Assembly: GCF_019710575.1 (NCBI RefSeq)
Contig: NZ_JAHWFK010000007.1
Span: forward strand, 372,001-436,000
Source: Paractinoplanes polyasparticus
Lineage (GTDB): Bacteria; Actinomycetota; Actinomycetes; Mycobacteriales; Micromonosporaceae
Length of the DNA stretch: 64,000 nucleotides
Direction: 5' to 3'
Shown: one piece after another, positions 29,789-39,838 of the stretch
Layout: the number at the start of each line of letters is the position of its first letter
How positions within the stretch are numbered: the first letter of the stretch is position 1
Made by a program: the position numbers and the translations under genes
Notes under the pieces: generated by a model
The model's input: the letters and a program-made list of their open reading frames with translations, nothing else
What the model was told of the DNA's origin: nothing
Databases searched by the model: none

Positions 29789-31615
29789 ATGACGAGACCC
29801 ACTCCCGAGACCCTCGCCCACCGAGCCAACCCGGCCACTGTCGCGGCCGCTGCCCAGGCCCCGGCCGTAGTCTCTCCGGTCCCCACCACGGGCGCCGGCG
29901 CGCTCGTGCGGTCGCTCGAGGCGCTCGGTGTCGAGGTCGCGTTCGGCATCCCCGGCGGCACGATCCTGCCGGCGTACGACCCGCTGTTCGATTCGAAGGT
30001 GCGCCACATCCTGGTCCGGCACGAGCAGGGCGCCGGCCACGCCGCCACCGGCTACGCGCAGGCCACCGGCAAGGTCGGCGTCTGCATCGCGACCAGCGGG
30101 CCGGGCGCGACCAACCTGGTCACCGCGATCGCCGACGCCTACATGGACTCGGTGCCGATCGTCGCCATCACCGGCCAGGTCTCCCGGCCGGCGATCGGCA
30201 CGGACGCCTTCCAGGAGGCGGACATCCAGGGCATCACGCTCCCGATCACCAAGCACAACTTCCTGGTGCAGACGCCCGAGGAACTGCCCCGGGTGCTCGC
30301 CGAGGCGTTCCACCTGGCCTCCACCGGCCGGCCCGGCCCGGTCCTGGTCGACATCCCGAAGGACGTGCAGCAGGCGCCGACCACCTTCTCGTGGCCGCCC
30401 GTTCTCGACCTGCCCGGCTACCGGCCGACCCTGCACCCGCACGGCAAGCAGATCCGCGAGGCGGCCCGCCTGATCGCCGCGGCCAAGCGCCCGGTGCTCT
30501 ACGTCGGCGGCGGCGTCCTCAAGGCCGGCGCCACCGACGGGCTGCGCAAGCTGGCCGAGACGACCGGCATCCCGGTCGTCACCACGCTGATGGCGCTGGG
30601 CGCGTTCCCCGACTCGCACCCGCAGCACCTGGGCATGCCCGGCATGCACGGCACCGTCCCGGCGGTCTACGCGCTGCAGAAGTCCGACCTGTTGATCACG
30701 CTGGGCGCGCGCTTCGACGACCGGGTCACCGGTCAGCTCGACTCGTTCGCGCCGGACGCCAAGGTCGTGCACGCCGACATCGACCCGGCCGAGATCGGCA
30801 AGAACCGGCACGCCGACGTCCCGATCGTGGGCGACGCCCGGCACGTGATCGACGAGCTGATCGCCGCCGTGTCCGCCTCGGCCGAGGGCATCGGGCAGTA
30901 CGAGCCGTGGTGGGCCACGCTCAACGAGCTGCGCGAGCGCTACCCGCTGGGCTACGAGGAGCCGACCGACGGCAGCCTGGCCCCGCAGTACGTGATCGAG
31001 CGGATCGGCGAGCTGGTCGGCCCGGACGCCATCTACTGCGCCGGCGTGGGTCAGCACCAGATGTGGGCCTCGCAGTTCATCAAGTACGAGAAGCCGGGCA
31101 CGTGGCTCAACTCGGGCGGCGCCGGCACCATGGGCTACGCCGTCCCGGCCGCGATGGGCGCCAAGGTGGGCCGGCCCGACACCGCGGTGTGGGCGATCGA
31201 CGGCGACGGCTGCTTCCAGATGACCAACCAGGAGCTGGCGACCTGCGCCCTGGAGGGCATCCCGGTCAAGATCGCCATCATCAACAACGGCAATCTGGGC
31301 ATGGTGCGGCAGTGGCAGACCCTGTTCTATCAGGGCCGCTACTCCAACACCGAGCTGGGCACGCACAAGCACCGCATCCCCGACTTCGTGAAGCTCGCCG
31401 AGGCGCTCGGCTGCGTCGGCCTGCGGTGCGAGTCGAAGGACGACGTCGACAAGATCATCAAGCAGGCCATGGAGATCAACGACACCCCGGTGGTCATCGA
31501 CTTCACGGTCGGCAAGGACGCCATGGTGTGGCCCATGGTCGCCGCCGGCACGAGCAACGACGAGATCATGTTCGCCCGGGACGTGCGTCCCGAATTCGAA
31601 GAGGATGACCTCTAG
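29789..31615 (+). CDS. ilvB: Acetolactate synthase large subunit
   Basis: ThDP-dependent enzyme condensing pyruvate with pyruvate or 2-oxobutyrate, the first common step of branched-chain amino acid synthesis. 608 aa with an actinobacterial N-terminal extension. Landmarks: [23 protein letters not shown] (ThDP-activating Glu), ATSGPGATN, and the ThDP/Mg motif [15 protein letters not shown]...[12 protein letters not shown]. Transcribed from an attenuated leader; ilvN follows 88 nt downstream and ilvC after that. Confidence 0.98.
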   Translation: MTRPTPETLAHRANPATVAAAAQAPAVVSPVPTTGAGALVRSLEALGVEVAFGIPGGTILPAYDPLFDSKVRHILVRHEQGAGHAATGYAQATGKVGVCIATSGPGATNLVTAIADAYMDSVPIVAITGQVSRPAIGTDAFQEADIQGITLPITKHNFLVQTPEELPRVLAEAFHLASTGRPGPVLVDIPKDVQQAPTTFSWPPVLDLPGYRPTLHPHGKQIREAARLIAAAKRPVLYVGGGVLKAGATDGLRKLAETTGIPVVTTLMALGAFPDSHPQHLGMPGMHGTVPAVYALQKSDLLITLGARFDDRVTGQLDSFAPDAKVVHADIDPAEIGKNRHADVPIVGDARHVIDELIAAVSASAEGIGQYEPWWATLNELRERYPLGYEEPTDGSLAPQYVIERIGELVGPDAIYCAGVGQHQMWASQFIKYEKPGTWLNSGGAGTMGYAVPAAMGAKVGRPDTAVWAIDGDGCFQMTNQELATCALEGIPVKIAIINNGNLGMVRQWQTLFYQGRYSNTELGTHKHRIPDFVKLAEALGCVGLRCESKDDVDKIIKQAMEINDTPVVIDFTVGKDAMVWPMVAAGTSNDEIMFARDVRPEFEEDDL

Positions 31616-31703
31616 TCATGGCCGCCTGCACCGAGCTGCAGCTAGCTGCACCAGACAACGGCCTGGCACGCGAGGGCCAGAAGGACATGACAATGGAGGC
31701 GCA

Positions 31704-32219
31704 GTGAACAAGCACACGCTGTCGGTGCTGGTCGAGAACAAGCCGAGTGTGCTCGCTCGCGTGAGTGGTTTGTTCTCCCGGCGCGGCTTCAACATCGACT
31801 CGCTGGCGGTGGGCGAGACGGAGAACCCGGACGTCTCCCGCATCACGATCGTGGTCAACGCCGACTCCTCACCCCTGGAGCAGGTGACCAAGCAGCTCAA
31901 CAAGCTGGTGAACGTCCTGAAGATCGTCGAGCTGGACCCGCAGCAGTCGGTTCAGCGCGAGCTCCTGCTGGTCAAGGTGCGTGCCGATCGTGCGCAGCGC
32001 AGCCAGGTCCTCGAGACGGTCGAGCTGTTCCGGGCGAAGGTGATCGACGTCGCTCCGGACACCCTCACGATCGAGGCGACGGGTAACCCCGACAAGCTTG
32101 ACGCGTTGCTGCGCGACCTCGAGCCGTACGGCATCAAAGAGATGGTCCAGTCGGGCCTCGTGGCCATCGGCCGCGGTTCTCGCTCCATCACGACCGGCCC
32201 GGCGCTTCGCGCCGCCTGA
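31704..32219 (+). CDS. ilvN: Acetolactate synthase small (regulatory) subunit
   Basis: 171-aa regulatory subunit with an N-terminal ACT domain (HTLSVLVENKPSVLARVSGLFSRRGFNIDSL) that binds valine for feedback inhibition, and a C-terminal ALS_ss domain (VDVAPDTLTIEATGNPDKLDALL). I chose GTG at 31704 because GGAGG precedes it by 4 nt and the ACT domain begins at once. The 88-nt gap after ilvB is unusually long for this pair but contains no gene. Confidence 0.97.
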   Translation: MNKHTLSVLVENKPSVLARVSGLFSRRGFNIDSLAVGETENPDVSRITIVVNADSSPLEQVTKQLNKLVNVLKIVELDPQQSVQRELLLVKVRADRAQRSQVLETVELFRAKVIDVAPDTLTIEATGNPDKLDALLRDLEPYGIKEMVQSGLVAIGRGSRSITTGPALRAA

Positions 32220-32229
32220 GAACGCCTGA

Positions 32230-33255
<1,026 letters not shown>

Positions 33256-33263
33256 TTTTCTCC

Positions 33264-33305
33264 CGGCCCGCTTTCCCCGGCTTCCACGGCGGGAAAAGCG
33301 GGCCG
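33264..33305 (+). terminator. Terminator after ilvC
   Basis: Long hairpin: CGGCCCGCTTTCCC pairs with GGGAAAAGCGGGCCG (one unpaired base) around a GC-rich loop. Separates the ilvBNC transcript from mpgS. Confidence 0.75.
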
Positions 33306-33417
33306 AGTGCTATTCGGAAACATTGGCGTTACGTGCCATTTACCTGGGGCGTTTCCGAAATGGAATTGTGCGCTGTTCGGGTGCTTGCCACTGGCGTCCG
33401 GCAGGTATCTTCGCGAG

Positions 33418-34653
33418 ATGCGACTGGCTGATTCCTTCCGGAGCGAGCGCTTCGGTGCGGTTCGGATTCATGAACTTCAGCGGGTGATCGAGCTGGACTC
33501 CGGCCTGTCCGCCGGGGCCGGCAGCCGGGTCGTGCCGGCCGAGGCGCTGCATGACATCGAATCGCAAATGGTCATTGTCGTTCCGTGTATGAATGAGACA
33601 CGGACCGTCATCGAGGGCGTTCTTTCGGGGATTCCGCACGACTGCCTCATCGTGCTGGTGTCGAACAGCGACCGCAATCCGGTCGACCGCTACGAGATCG
33701 AGGCGCAGACCGTCGAGCAGTTCTGCCGGCTGGCCGGGCGTTCCGCGATCACCGTGCATCAGAAGGACCCCGGTGTCGCGGCCGCGTTCAAGGCGGCCGG
33801 CATGCCCGACCTGATCGACGACGCCGGCCTGGTCCGCAGCGGCAAGGGCGAGGCCATGCTGATCGGCATGGCGCTGGCCGCGATGACCGGCCGTCGCTAC
33901 ATCGGCTACGTGGACGCCGACAACTACGTGCCCGGCTCCGTCCACGAATACTGCAAGGTCTACGCGGCCGGGCTGCACCTGGCCGGCTCGCCGTACTCCA
34001 TGGTCCGCATCTCGTGGCACTCGAAGCCCAAGCTGCGTGACAACCGGCTCTTCTTCAGCCGCAAGGGCCGCAGCTCGCAGATCACCAACGAGTGGCTCAA
34101 CCGCTTCCTGGCCGAGTACTCCGACTTCGGCACCGAGGTGATCGCCACCGGCAACGCCGGCGAGCACGCGATGACCCTCGACCTGGGCCTCAAGCTGCGC
34201 CTGGCCGGCGGGTTCGCGGTCGAGCCGTACGAGTACATGGACCTGTTCGAGCAGTTCGGCGGCGTCCTCGAAAGCACCGACCCCGAGGTGATGGCCAGCT
34301 CGGTGCCGGTGCTGCAGATCGAGACCCGCAACCCGCACTTCCACGACAACAAGGGTGAGGAACACGTGCAGGGCATGCGGATGCAGGCCCTCAACGTCCT
34401 CTACCACTCGCCGGTGACGCTGCCCGCGGTGCGGCAGGCGATCGTCGAGTTCATGGTGCAGCAGGGCGCGCTCGAGGTGGGCCAGGAGCCGCCGCGCGAA
34501 CGGGTCTATCCGCCGGTCGGCACGCTCGACCTCGACCTGCTGTACGACGCGCTCGACGCCGAGGCGCTCAGCTTCCGGCAGCCCGACGGGCTCGCGCTGG
34601 CCGGTCAGCCGCCGGCGCCACCCATCGACCGGGCGACGATCCCGACTCGCTGA
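33418..34653 (+). CDS. mpgS: Mannosyl-3-phosphoglycerate synthase
   Basis: GT55-type glycosyltransferase transferring mannose from GDP-mannose to 3-phosphoglycerate, the first step of the compatible solute mannosylglycerate. 411 aa. It follows the archaeal/Thermus family pattern throughout: FGAVRIHELQ, IVVPCMNE, VSNSDRNPVDRYEIE, HQKDPGVAAAFK, RSGKGEAMLIG, the nucleotide-sugar motif VDADNYVPG, GNAGEHAMT, VEPYE and IETRNPHFHDNKGEEHV. The ATG at 33418 aligns with family N-termini. No HAD-type mannosyl-3-phosphoglycerate phosphatase gene is in the window. It stands between ilvC and serA, an interval that is often empty in related clusters; 3-phosphoglycerate is also the SerA substrate. Family call is strong, physiology is inference. 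Confidence 0.9.
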   Translation: MRLADSFRSERFGAVRIHELQRVIELDSGLSAGAGSRVVPAEALHDIESQMVIVVPCMNETRTVIEGVLSGIPHDCLIVLVSNSDRNPVDRYEIEAQTVEQFCRLAGRSAITVHQKDPGVAAAFKAAGMPDLIDDAGLVRSGKGEAMLIGMALAAMTGRRYIGYVDADNYVPGSVHEYCKVYAAGLHLAGSPYSMVRISWHSKPKLRDNRLFFSRKGRSSQITNEWLNRFLAEYSDFGTEVIATGNAGEHAMTLDLGLKLRLAGGFAVEPYEYMDLFEQFGGVLESTDPEVMASSVPVLQIETRNPHFHDNKGEEHVQGMRMQALNVLYHSPVTLPAVRQAIVEFMVQQGALEVGQEPPRERVYPPVGTLDLDLLYDALDAEALSFRQPDGLALAGQPPAPPIDRATIPTR

Positions 34654-34721
34654 GGGAGTGACGCCGACCCCGGGGACGCATACGATCGCATCGATCCCTA
34701 GCGATCCCGGGAGGGTGCCGC

Positions 34722-36326
34722 GTGCCGTCTGTCGTCCTGATCGCCGAGGAGCTCGCCCCTTCCGCCATCGACGTTCTCGCCGGCGACTACGACGTCCGCC
34801 AGGTCGACGGCACCGACCGCCCGGCGCTGCTGGCCCAGGTGGCCGAGGCCGACGCGCTGATCGTGCGCAGCGCCACCCTGGTCGACGCCGAGGTGCTGAC
34901 GGCCGGGTCGGGCCTGCGGGTGGTGGCCCGGGCCGGCGTGGGTCTCGACAACGTCGACATCGCCGCCGCGACCGCCCGCGGTGTCCTGGTGGTCAACGCG
35001 CCGACCAGCAACATCGTGTCGGCCGCCGAGCAGGCGATCGCGTTGCTGCTGGCGGTGGCCCGGCACACGGCGACGGCCTCGGCGTCGCTCAAGGGCGGCC
35101 GGTGGCAGCGCTCGCGCTTCGTCGGCGTCGAGGTGCAGGGCAAGACGGTCGGCGTGGTCGGGCTGGGCCGCATCGGCGTGCTGTTCGCCCAGCGCATGGC
35201 CGCCTTCGGCACCCGGCTGATCGCGTACGACCCGTACGTGCAGCCCGCGCGGGCGGCTCAGCTGGGCGTACGCCTGGTGGGCCTGGAGGAGCTGCTGCGG
35301 GAATCCGACTTCATCTCGGTTCACCTTCCGCGTACGCCCGAGACGGTGGGCCTGATCGGCGAGAAGGAGCTGGGGCTGGTCCGGCCCGGTGTGCGCATCG
35401 TCAACGCGGCTCGTGGCGGACTGATCGACGAGGCGGCGCTGGCCGTGGCCCTGCGCGAGGGACGGGTGGCCGGCGCCGGGCTCGACGTGTACGTCACCGA
35501 GCCGATGACCCAGTCGCCGCTGTTCGACTTCGACAACGTCGTGGTGACCCCGCATCTCGGCGCGTCCACAGCCGAGGCGCAGGACAAGGCGGGTCTCTCG
35601 GTGGCCCGCAGCGTCAAGCTGGCGCTCGACGGCGAGTTCGTGCCGGACGCGGTCAACGTGCAGGCCGGCGGCGTGGTCGACGAGGACGTGCGACCGCTGC
35701 TGACGCTGGCCGAGAAGCTGGGCAAGGTGTTCACCGCGGTGGCCGGGCACGTGGCGGCGAACGTCGCGGTCGAGGTGCGCGGCGAGATCGTCTCGCACGA
35801 CGTCGGTGTGCTGCGGCTGGCCACCACCAAGGGGCTCTTCGCCTCGGTGGTCGACGAGCGGGTCACGTACGTCAACGCCCCTCAGCTGGCGGCCGACCGC
35901 GGGGTCGAGGTCGACCTGGTGGTCAGCGACGAGCCGATCGAGCACCACAACCTGGTGACCGTGCGCGGGGCTCTGCCCGACGGCCGGTCGGTGAGCGTGG
36001 CCGGCACGGTGGCCGTGCACGGCGCCCGCGAGACGGCCAAGCTGACCGGCCTCGACGACTTCGACCTCGATCTCAACGCCGACGGGGTGCTGCTGTTCTT
36101 CCGCTACAGCGACCGGCCGGGCGTCGTCGGCGCCATCGGCACCGTGCTGGGCGAGGCCGGTGTCAACATCGCCGCCATGCAGGTGGCCCGGCGCGAGGCC
36201 GGTGGCGAGGCGCTGATGACCCTCACCGTCGACTCCTCGATCGGCGCCGACCTGCTCTCGACCGCTGCCGCCGCGATCGGCGCCGAAAGAGGCAGCGTCG
36301 CCGACCTGCGGATCAGCGGGCCTTGA
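34722..36326 (+). CDS. serA: D-3-phosphoglycerate dehydrogenase
   Basis: Oxidises 3-phosphoglycerate to 3-phosphohydroxypyruvate, the committed step of serine synthesis. 534 aa, long form: substrate/nucleotide-binding domains with GLGRIGVLFAQRM (NAD binding) and the catalytic region AARGGLIDEAAL ... TPHLGASTAEAQ, then the intervening domain and a C-terminal ACT domain (FFRYSDRPGVVGAIGTVLGEAGVNIAAMQVAR) for serine feedback. GTG start. The last 39 bases, including the stop, are repeated 59 bp downstream. Confidence 0.98.
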   Translation: MPSVVLIAEELAPSAIDVLAGDYDVRQVDGTDRPALLAQVAEADALIVRSATLVDAEVLTAGSGLRVVARAGVGLDNVDIAAATARGVLVVNAPTSNIVSAAEQAIALLLAVARHTATASASLKGGRWQRSRFVGVEVQGKTVGVVGLGRIGVLFAQRMAAFGTRLIAYDPYVQPARAAQLGVRLVGLEELLRESDFISVHLPRTPETVGLIGEKELGLVRPGVRIVNAARGGLIDEAALAVALREGRVAGAGLDVYVTEPMTQSPLFDFDNVVVTPHLGASTAEAQDKAGLSVARSVKLALDGEFVPDAVNVQAGGVVDEDVRPLLTLAEKLGKVFTAVAGHVAANVAVEVRGEIVSHDVGVLRLATTKGLFASVVDERVTYVNAPQLAADRGVEVDLVVSDEPIEHHNLVTVRGALPDGRSVSVAGTVAVHGARETAKLTGLDDFDLDLNADGVLLFFRYSDRPGVVGAIGTVLGEAGVNIAAMQVARREAGGEALMTLTVDSSIGADLLSTAAAAIGAERGSVADLRISGP

Positions 36327-36385
36327 TCGTCGGCAGGCAGATCGGTAGAGGCAGCGTCGCCGACCTGCGGATCAGCGGGCCTTGA
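36288..36385. repeat. 39-bp perfect direct repeat of the serA 3' end
   Basis: Bases 36288-36326 (last 12 codons of serA plus stop) recur exactly at 36347-36385. The second copy supplies the last codons and stop of the convergent gene, read on the opposite strand. The duplication has a 59-bp period. Confidence 0.95.
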
Positions 36386-36734
36386 CGGGCGGCGGGTACA
36401 CCGTTCCGTCCTGCAGGTCGAGCAGGTCGAGGTTGAGCTCGCCGGCCAGCCGCTCGATCGTCTCGAGCACCTCGTCCGGGCAGTTCTCGTCGAGCCGCAT
36501 CTGGATGTGGTCGGCCGCGGCGTGCAGCGGGGCGTGCGCCCAGGGCGAGCCGGGGGCCGTGGCGCGCGGGCCACGGTCGGGATAGTCGCTGGTCAGGGCG
36601 TCATAGAAGGCGACGACGCGCGGATCGGCCGGGCGCTGCGGGTGCTCACCGCGGGCGCACCGCGCGTTGGCGGCCCGCACGGTGTCCGGCCGGTCCGTCT
36701 TGTCCATGGCCCACACCACGAGGTCGAAACTCAC
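36372..36734 (-). CDS. Conserved hypothetical protein
   Basis: About 120 aa, acidic, no signal peptide or membrane segment (FDLVVWAMDKTDRPDT...DPRVVAFYDALTSDYPD...DEVLETIERLAGELNLDLLDLQDGTVYPPP). I do not recognise a named domain; the pattern of a short alpha/beta protein ending in a D-Q-D-G-x-V-Y motif recurs in actinobacterial hypothetical proteins. Start uncertain: GTG at 36734 or ATG at 36776. Its final codons lie in the duplicated copy of the serA 3' end. Confidence 0.6.
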   Translation of the reverse strand: MSFDLVVWAMDKTDRPDTVRAANARCARGEHPQRPADPRVVAFYDALTSDYPDRGPRATAPGSPWAHAPLHAAADHIQMRLDENCPDEVLETIERLAGELNLDLLDLQDGTVYPPPVKAR

Positions 36735-37084
36735 CGGCGCATGGTGCCATGTGAGCCGGAACATCCGCGCCGACACGCGGGGGATGTGTCTTGCGCGTCT
36801 TTAGTCCGCATCGCTAGCGTTGTCCCCGCCGCGCGGACAGCCGGTGGGCTCTTCTTCGGGTGACGAGTCTGCCTTCGTCCGGGCGGGCGAAGTATTCCGG
36901 CGGGACCGAGCCACGCGTCTTCGTCGCAACAGCCCCCGTGACCGTTTGCCGCGGTCCCGGGGGCTGTTCGCGTCAACCAAGCCGCGGCCGCCGAACTTAA
37001 CGTTCACTAGGTGGGACCGCTGTACCGAAGATCGGGACCGAAGCGCTAGTGTCGTTCCGTCGGATCTGACTTGAGGAGCTTGAC
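36735..37084. other. Region upstream of leuB with large hairpin
   Basis: No full gene. AACAGCCCCCG (36928-36938) and its complement (36958-36968) form an 11-bp stem with an inner GACCG/CGGTC stem, a probable terminator or attenuator. A 6-codon frame ATG-TGT-CTT-GCG-CGT-CTT-TAG (Met-Cys-Leu-Ala-Arg-Leu) lies at 36784-36804. A TAGTGT -10-like box (37047-37052) precedes leuB. Confidence 0.45.
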
Positions 37085-38116
37085 GTGGGCGTGGCGCGTA
37101 TCGCGGTGGTGGCCGGCGACGGCATCGGTACCGAGGTGACCGCGCAGGCTCAAAAGGTGATCGAGGCAGTCCTCCCGGATTCCGAGTTCAACGACTACGA
37201 CCTCGGCGCCCGCTTCTACAACCGCACCGGCGAGGTGCTGCCCCAGGCCATTCAGGACGAACTGGCCCGCCACGACGCCATCCTGCTCGGCGCCATCGGC
37301 GACCCCAGCGTTCCGCCGGGCGTCCTCGAGCGGGGGCTGCTGCTCAAGCTGCGGTTCGACTTCGACCAGTACGTGAACCTGCGCCCCTCGAAGCTCTGGC
37401 CCGGCACCACCAGCCCGCTCGCCGGCGTCAAGCCCGGCGAGATCGACATGGTCGTGGTGCGCGAGGGCGTCGAGGGTCTCTACGTCGGCGCCGGCGGCGT
37501 CCTGCACAAGGACACCCCCGCCGAGATCGCGACGGAAGAGAGCCTGAACACCCGGCACGGCGTCGAGCGGGTCATCCGCGACGCGTTCGCCCGGGCCCAG
37601 CGCCGCGACCGCCGTCATCTGACGATGGTGCACAAGACGAACGTGCTGACCAAGGCCGGCGGCCTGTGGGCGCGCACGTTCGCCGCCGTCGCGGCCGAGT
37701 TCCCCGAGGTCACGACGGAATACCAGCACATCGACGCGGCCAGCATGTTCATGGTCAGCAACCCCCAGCGGTACGACGTGGTCGTGACCGACAACCTCTT
37801 CGGTGACATCCTCACCGACATCGCCGCTGCCGTTACCGGCGGCATCGGCATGGCGGCCAGCGGCTCCGTCAACCCGGAGCGCAAATACCCGTCGACGTTC
37901 GAGCCGGTGCACGGCTCCGCGCCCGACATCGCCGGTCAGGGCATCGCCGACCCGGCGGCCGCCATCCTTTCCGCTTCGCTGCTGCTCGAGCACCTGGGCC
38001 ACCACGACGAGGCCCGCCGAGTATCCGAGGCGGTCGCGGCCGAGGTCGCGTCCCGCACGACGGGCGCGCCGCTGCGTACCGCCGAAGTCGGCGACCGCAT
38101 CGCCGCCGCGCTGTAA
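37085..38116 (+). CDS. leuB: 3-isopropylmalate dehydrogenase
   Basis: Oxidative decarboxylation of 3-isopropylmalate to 2-oxoisocaproate in leucine synthesis; may also serve the citramalate route to 2-oxobutyrate. 343 aa of the beta-decarboxylating dehydrogenase family: [26 protein letters not shown], and the metal/NAD signature [28 protein letters not shown] ending in [22 protein letters not shown] start with GAGGAG upstream. Confidence 0.97.
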   Translation: MGVARIAVVAGDGIGTEVTAQAQKVIEAVLPDSEFNDYDLGARFYNRTGEVLPQAIQDELARHDAILLGAIGDPSVPPGVLERGLLLKLRFDFDQYVNLRPSKLWPGTTSPLAGVKPGEIDMVVVREGVEGLYVGAGGVLHKDTPAEIATEESLNTRHGVERVIRDAFARAQRRDRRHLTMVHKTNVLTKAGGLWARTFAAVAAEFPEVTTEYQHIDAASMFMVSNPQRYDVVVTDNLFGDILTDIAAAVTGGIGMAASGSVNPERKYPSTFEPVHGSAPDIAGQGIADPAAAILSASLLLEHLGHHDEARRVSEAVAAEVASRTTGAPLRTAEVGDRIAAAL

Positions 38117-38160
38117 ACAACAGCGTCGGGGGCCGTCAGGGTCGTCGTCGAAGTGAGAGA

Positions 38161-38179
38161 CGGGCTGCGGCGCAGCCCG
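38161..38179 (+). terminator. Hairpin after leuB
   Basis: CGGGCTGC / GCAGCCCG, 8-bp perfect stem with 3-nt loop, 44 nt after the leuB stop codon. No U-tract. Probably terminates leuB; ilvE would then have its own promoter in 38180-38310. Confidence 0.6.
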
Positions 38180-38310
38180 GCCCCACGTCGACACGGGCCC
38201 TCCACCCGGTTCGGTCTGGGGATTGAACGACCGTTCGGGTAAGTTCATGAAGCACTACGGGTGCTTCCGCATGCCCTCATTCGTCTTGTCAGAAAGCAGG
38301 TCCACTTGTC

Positions 38311-39408
38311 ATGAGCGGTGGTGACAACCTCGAGTTCGAGATCCGTCCGAACCCGGCACCCGTGGGCGACGCGGAGCGCGCAGCTCTGCTGGCCAACCCC
38401 GGCTTCGGCCGCATCTTCACCGACCACATGGTCACGATCCGGTACGCCGACGGTAAGGGCTGGTACGAGCCTCGCGTCGAGGCACGTGCGCCGATCCCGA
38501 TGGACCCGGCGTCGGCCGTGCTGCACTACGCGCAAGAGATCTTCGAGGGTCTGAAGGCCTACACGCTGCCCGACGGCGGCGTCGCGATGTTCCGCCCGGA
38601 CGCCAACGCGGCCCGGTTCGCCCAGTCGGCGCAGCGGATGGCCATGCCGCCGTTGCCGGTCGAGATGTTCCTGCAGTCGCTGCACGAGATCATCGAGATC
38701 GACCGGTCCTGGCTCCCGACGAGCGACGAGGGCAGCCTCTACCTGCGTCCCTTCGCGTACGCGAGCGAGGTCTTCCTGGGCGTGCGGCCCTCGATGGAAT
38801 ACCTCTACCTGGTCATCGCGTCCCCGGTCGGGCCGTACTTCTCGGGCGGCGTCAAGCCGGTCTCGGTGTGGGTCACCCCCGACTACACGCGGGCCGCACC
38901 CGGCGGCACCGGCGCGGCCAAGTGCGGCGGCAACTACGCGGCCGGTCTGTCGGCGCAGGCCGAGGCGATCGAGAACGGCTGCGACCAGGTCGTCTACCTC
39001 GACGCGATCGAGCGCAAGTACATCGACGAACTCGGCGGCATGAACGTGTTCTTCGTGCTCGACGACGGCAGCCTGGTGACACCGCCGCTGACCGGCACGA
39101 TCCTGCCCGGCATCACCCGCGACTCGGTGATCAAGCTGGCCGAGCGGGCCGGCCGCAAGGTCGAAGAGCGTCCGGTGAGCCTCGACGAGTGGCGCACCGG
39201 GTCCGCGTCCGGCCGCATCCGCGAGGCTTTCGCCTGCGGCACCGCGGCCGTCATCACCCCGATCGGCAAGGTCAGGAGCGCCGCCGACGAGTTCGTCATC
39301 GCCGACGGCGGCACCGGCGAGGTCACGGCCGAGCTGCGCAAGCAGTTGGTCGACATCCAGCGTGGCCGCGCCGACGACCCGTTCGGCTGGGTTCACCGCG
39401 TGCTCTAA
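38311..39408 (+). CDS. ilvE: Branched-chain amino acid aminotransferase
   Basis: Class IV PLP enzyme transferring amino groups between glutamate and the branched-chain 2-oxo acids, the last step for Val, Leu and Ile. 365 aa, longer actinobacterial/mitochondrial-type form. PLP lysine in AAKCGGNYAAGL; substrate region LHYAQEIFEGLKAY; cofactor phosphate loop FACGTAAVITPIG. AGCAGG lies 10 nt before the ATG. An upstream 25-codon frame from 38246 overlaps its start. It ends 4 nt into the convergent EACC1-like gene. Confidence 0.97.
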   Translation: MSGGDNLEFEIRPNPAPVGDAERAALLANPGFGRIFTDHMVTIRYADGKGWYEPRVEARAPIPMDPASAVLHYAQEIFEGLKAYTLPDGGVAMFRPDANAARFAQSAQRMAMPPLPVEMFLQSLHEIIEIDRSWLPTSDEGSLYLRPFAYASEVFLGVRPSMEYLYLVIASPVGPYFSGGVKPVSVWVTPDYTRAAPGGTGAAKCGGNYAAGLSAQAEAIENGCDQVVYLDAIERKYIDELGGMNVFFVLDDGSLVTPPLTGTILPGITRDSVIKLAERAGRKVEERPVSLDEWRTGSASGRIREAFACGTAAVITPIGKVRSAADEFVIADGGTGEVTAELRKQLVDIQRGRADDPFGWVHRVL

Positions 39409-39788
39409 CCCTCGCGGATGGCCGTCACGAACTCGTCGATCATCCTGTCCTGCTGGGCGAGCGACGCGTCCGAGAGCCGCAAGGTGCGGTCGCCCACGGT
39501 CATCTCGATCATGCGCGCCGCCGGGGTGCGACCCACCCACGAGCGCAGCGCGGTCATCATCTGGGTCAGCGACTCGGCCGACCCGCCGAGCGACACCAGG
39601 AGCGCGCCCATGGCGGCCACGTCGACCGCCGCCGAGCCGGGCGGCGGCACACCGGCCCGTACCGGTTCCACGGCGTCCACCTCGAGCTGCAACAGCTCCG
39701 AGCGGACGCCGTGGATCAGGTAGTCGAGCCGCTCCGCGTCGGCCCCGCCCTCAGCAATCCCGATCAGCATCTGCATGAGCTCCAGCAT
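39405..39788 (-). CDS. EACC1-like effector-associated constant component protein
   Basis: About 127 aa. The pattern GSAAVDVAAMGALLVSLGGSAESLTQMMTALRSWVGR followed by a short beta-rich tail (MIEMTVGDRTLRLSDASLAQQDRMIDEFV) matches the EACC1 domain found in actinobacterial conflict systems, where it is coded with caspase, trypsin or NTPase effectors. No such partner is next to it: neighbours are ilvE and a phosphatase gene. ATG 39788 or ATG 39776 are both possible; neither has a clear ribosome site. Family assignment is moderate. Confidence 0.6.
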   Translation of the reverse strand: MLELMQMLIGIAEGGADAERLDYLIHGVRSELLQLEVDAVEPVRAGVPPPGSAAVDVAAMGALLVSLGGSAESLTQMMTALRSWVGRTPAARMIEMTVGDRTLRLSDASLAQQDRMIDEFVTAIREG

Positions 39789-39838
39789 GCAGTCTGCATG
39801 GGCCCACCCGGAACCGGCTGACGGATGGCCGACTGGGG

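Noticed and set aside
31616..31703. ilvB-ilvN gap as a regulatory element
   Set aside because: Contains only short GCTGCA-type inverted repeats and a good ribosome site; nothing specific.
38246..38323. 25-codon frame before ilvE as a branched-chain leader peptide
   Set aside because: Only isolated Val/Leu codons, overlaps the ilvE start, and no terminator hairpin follows it.
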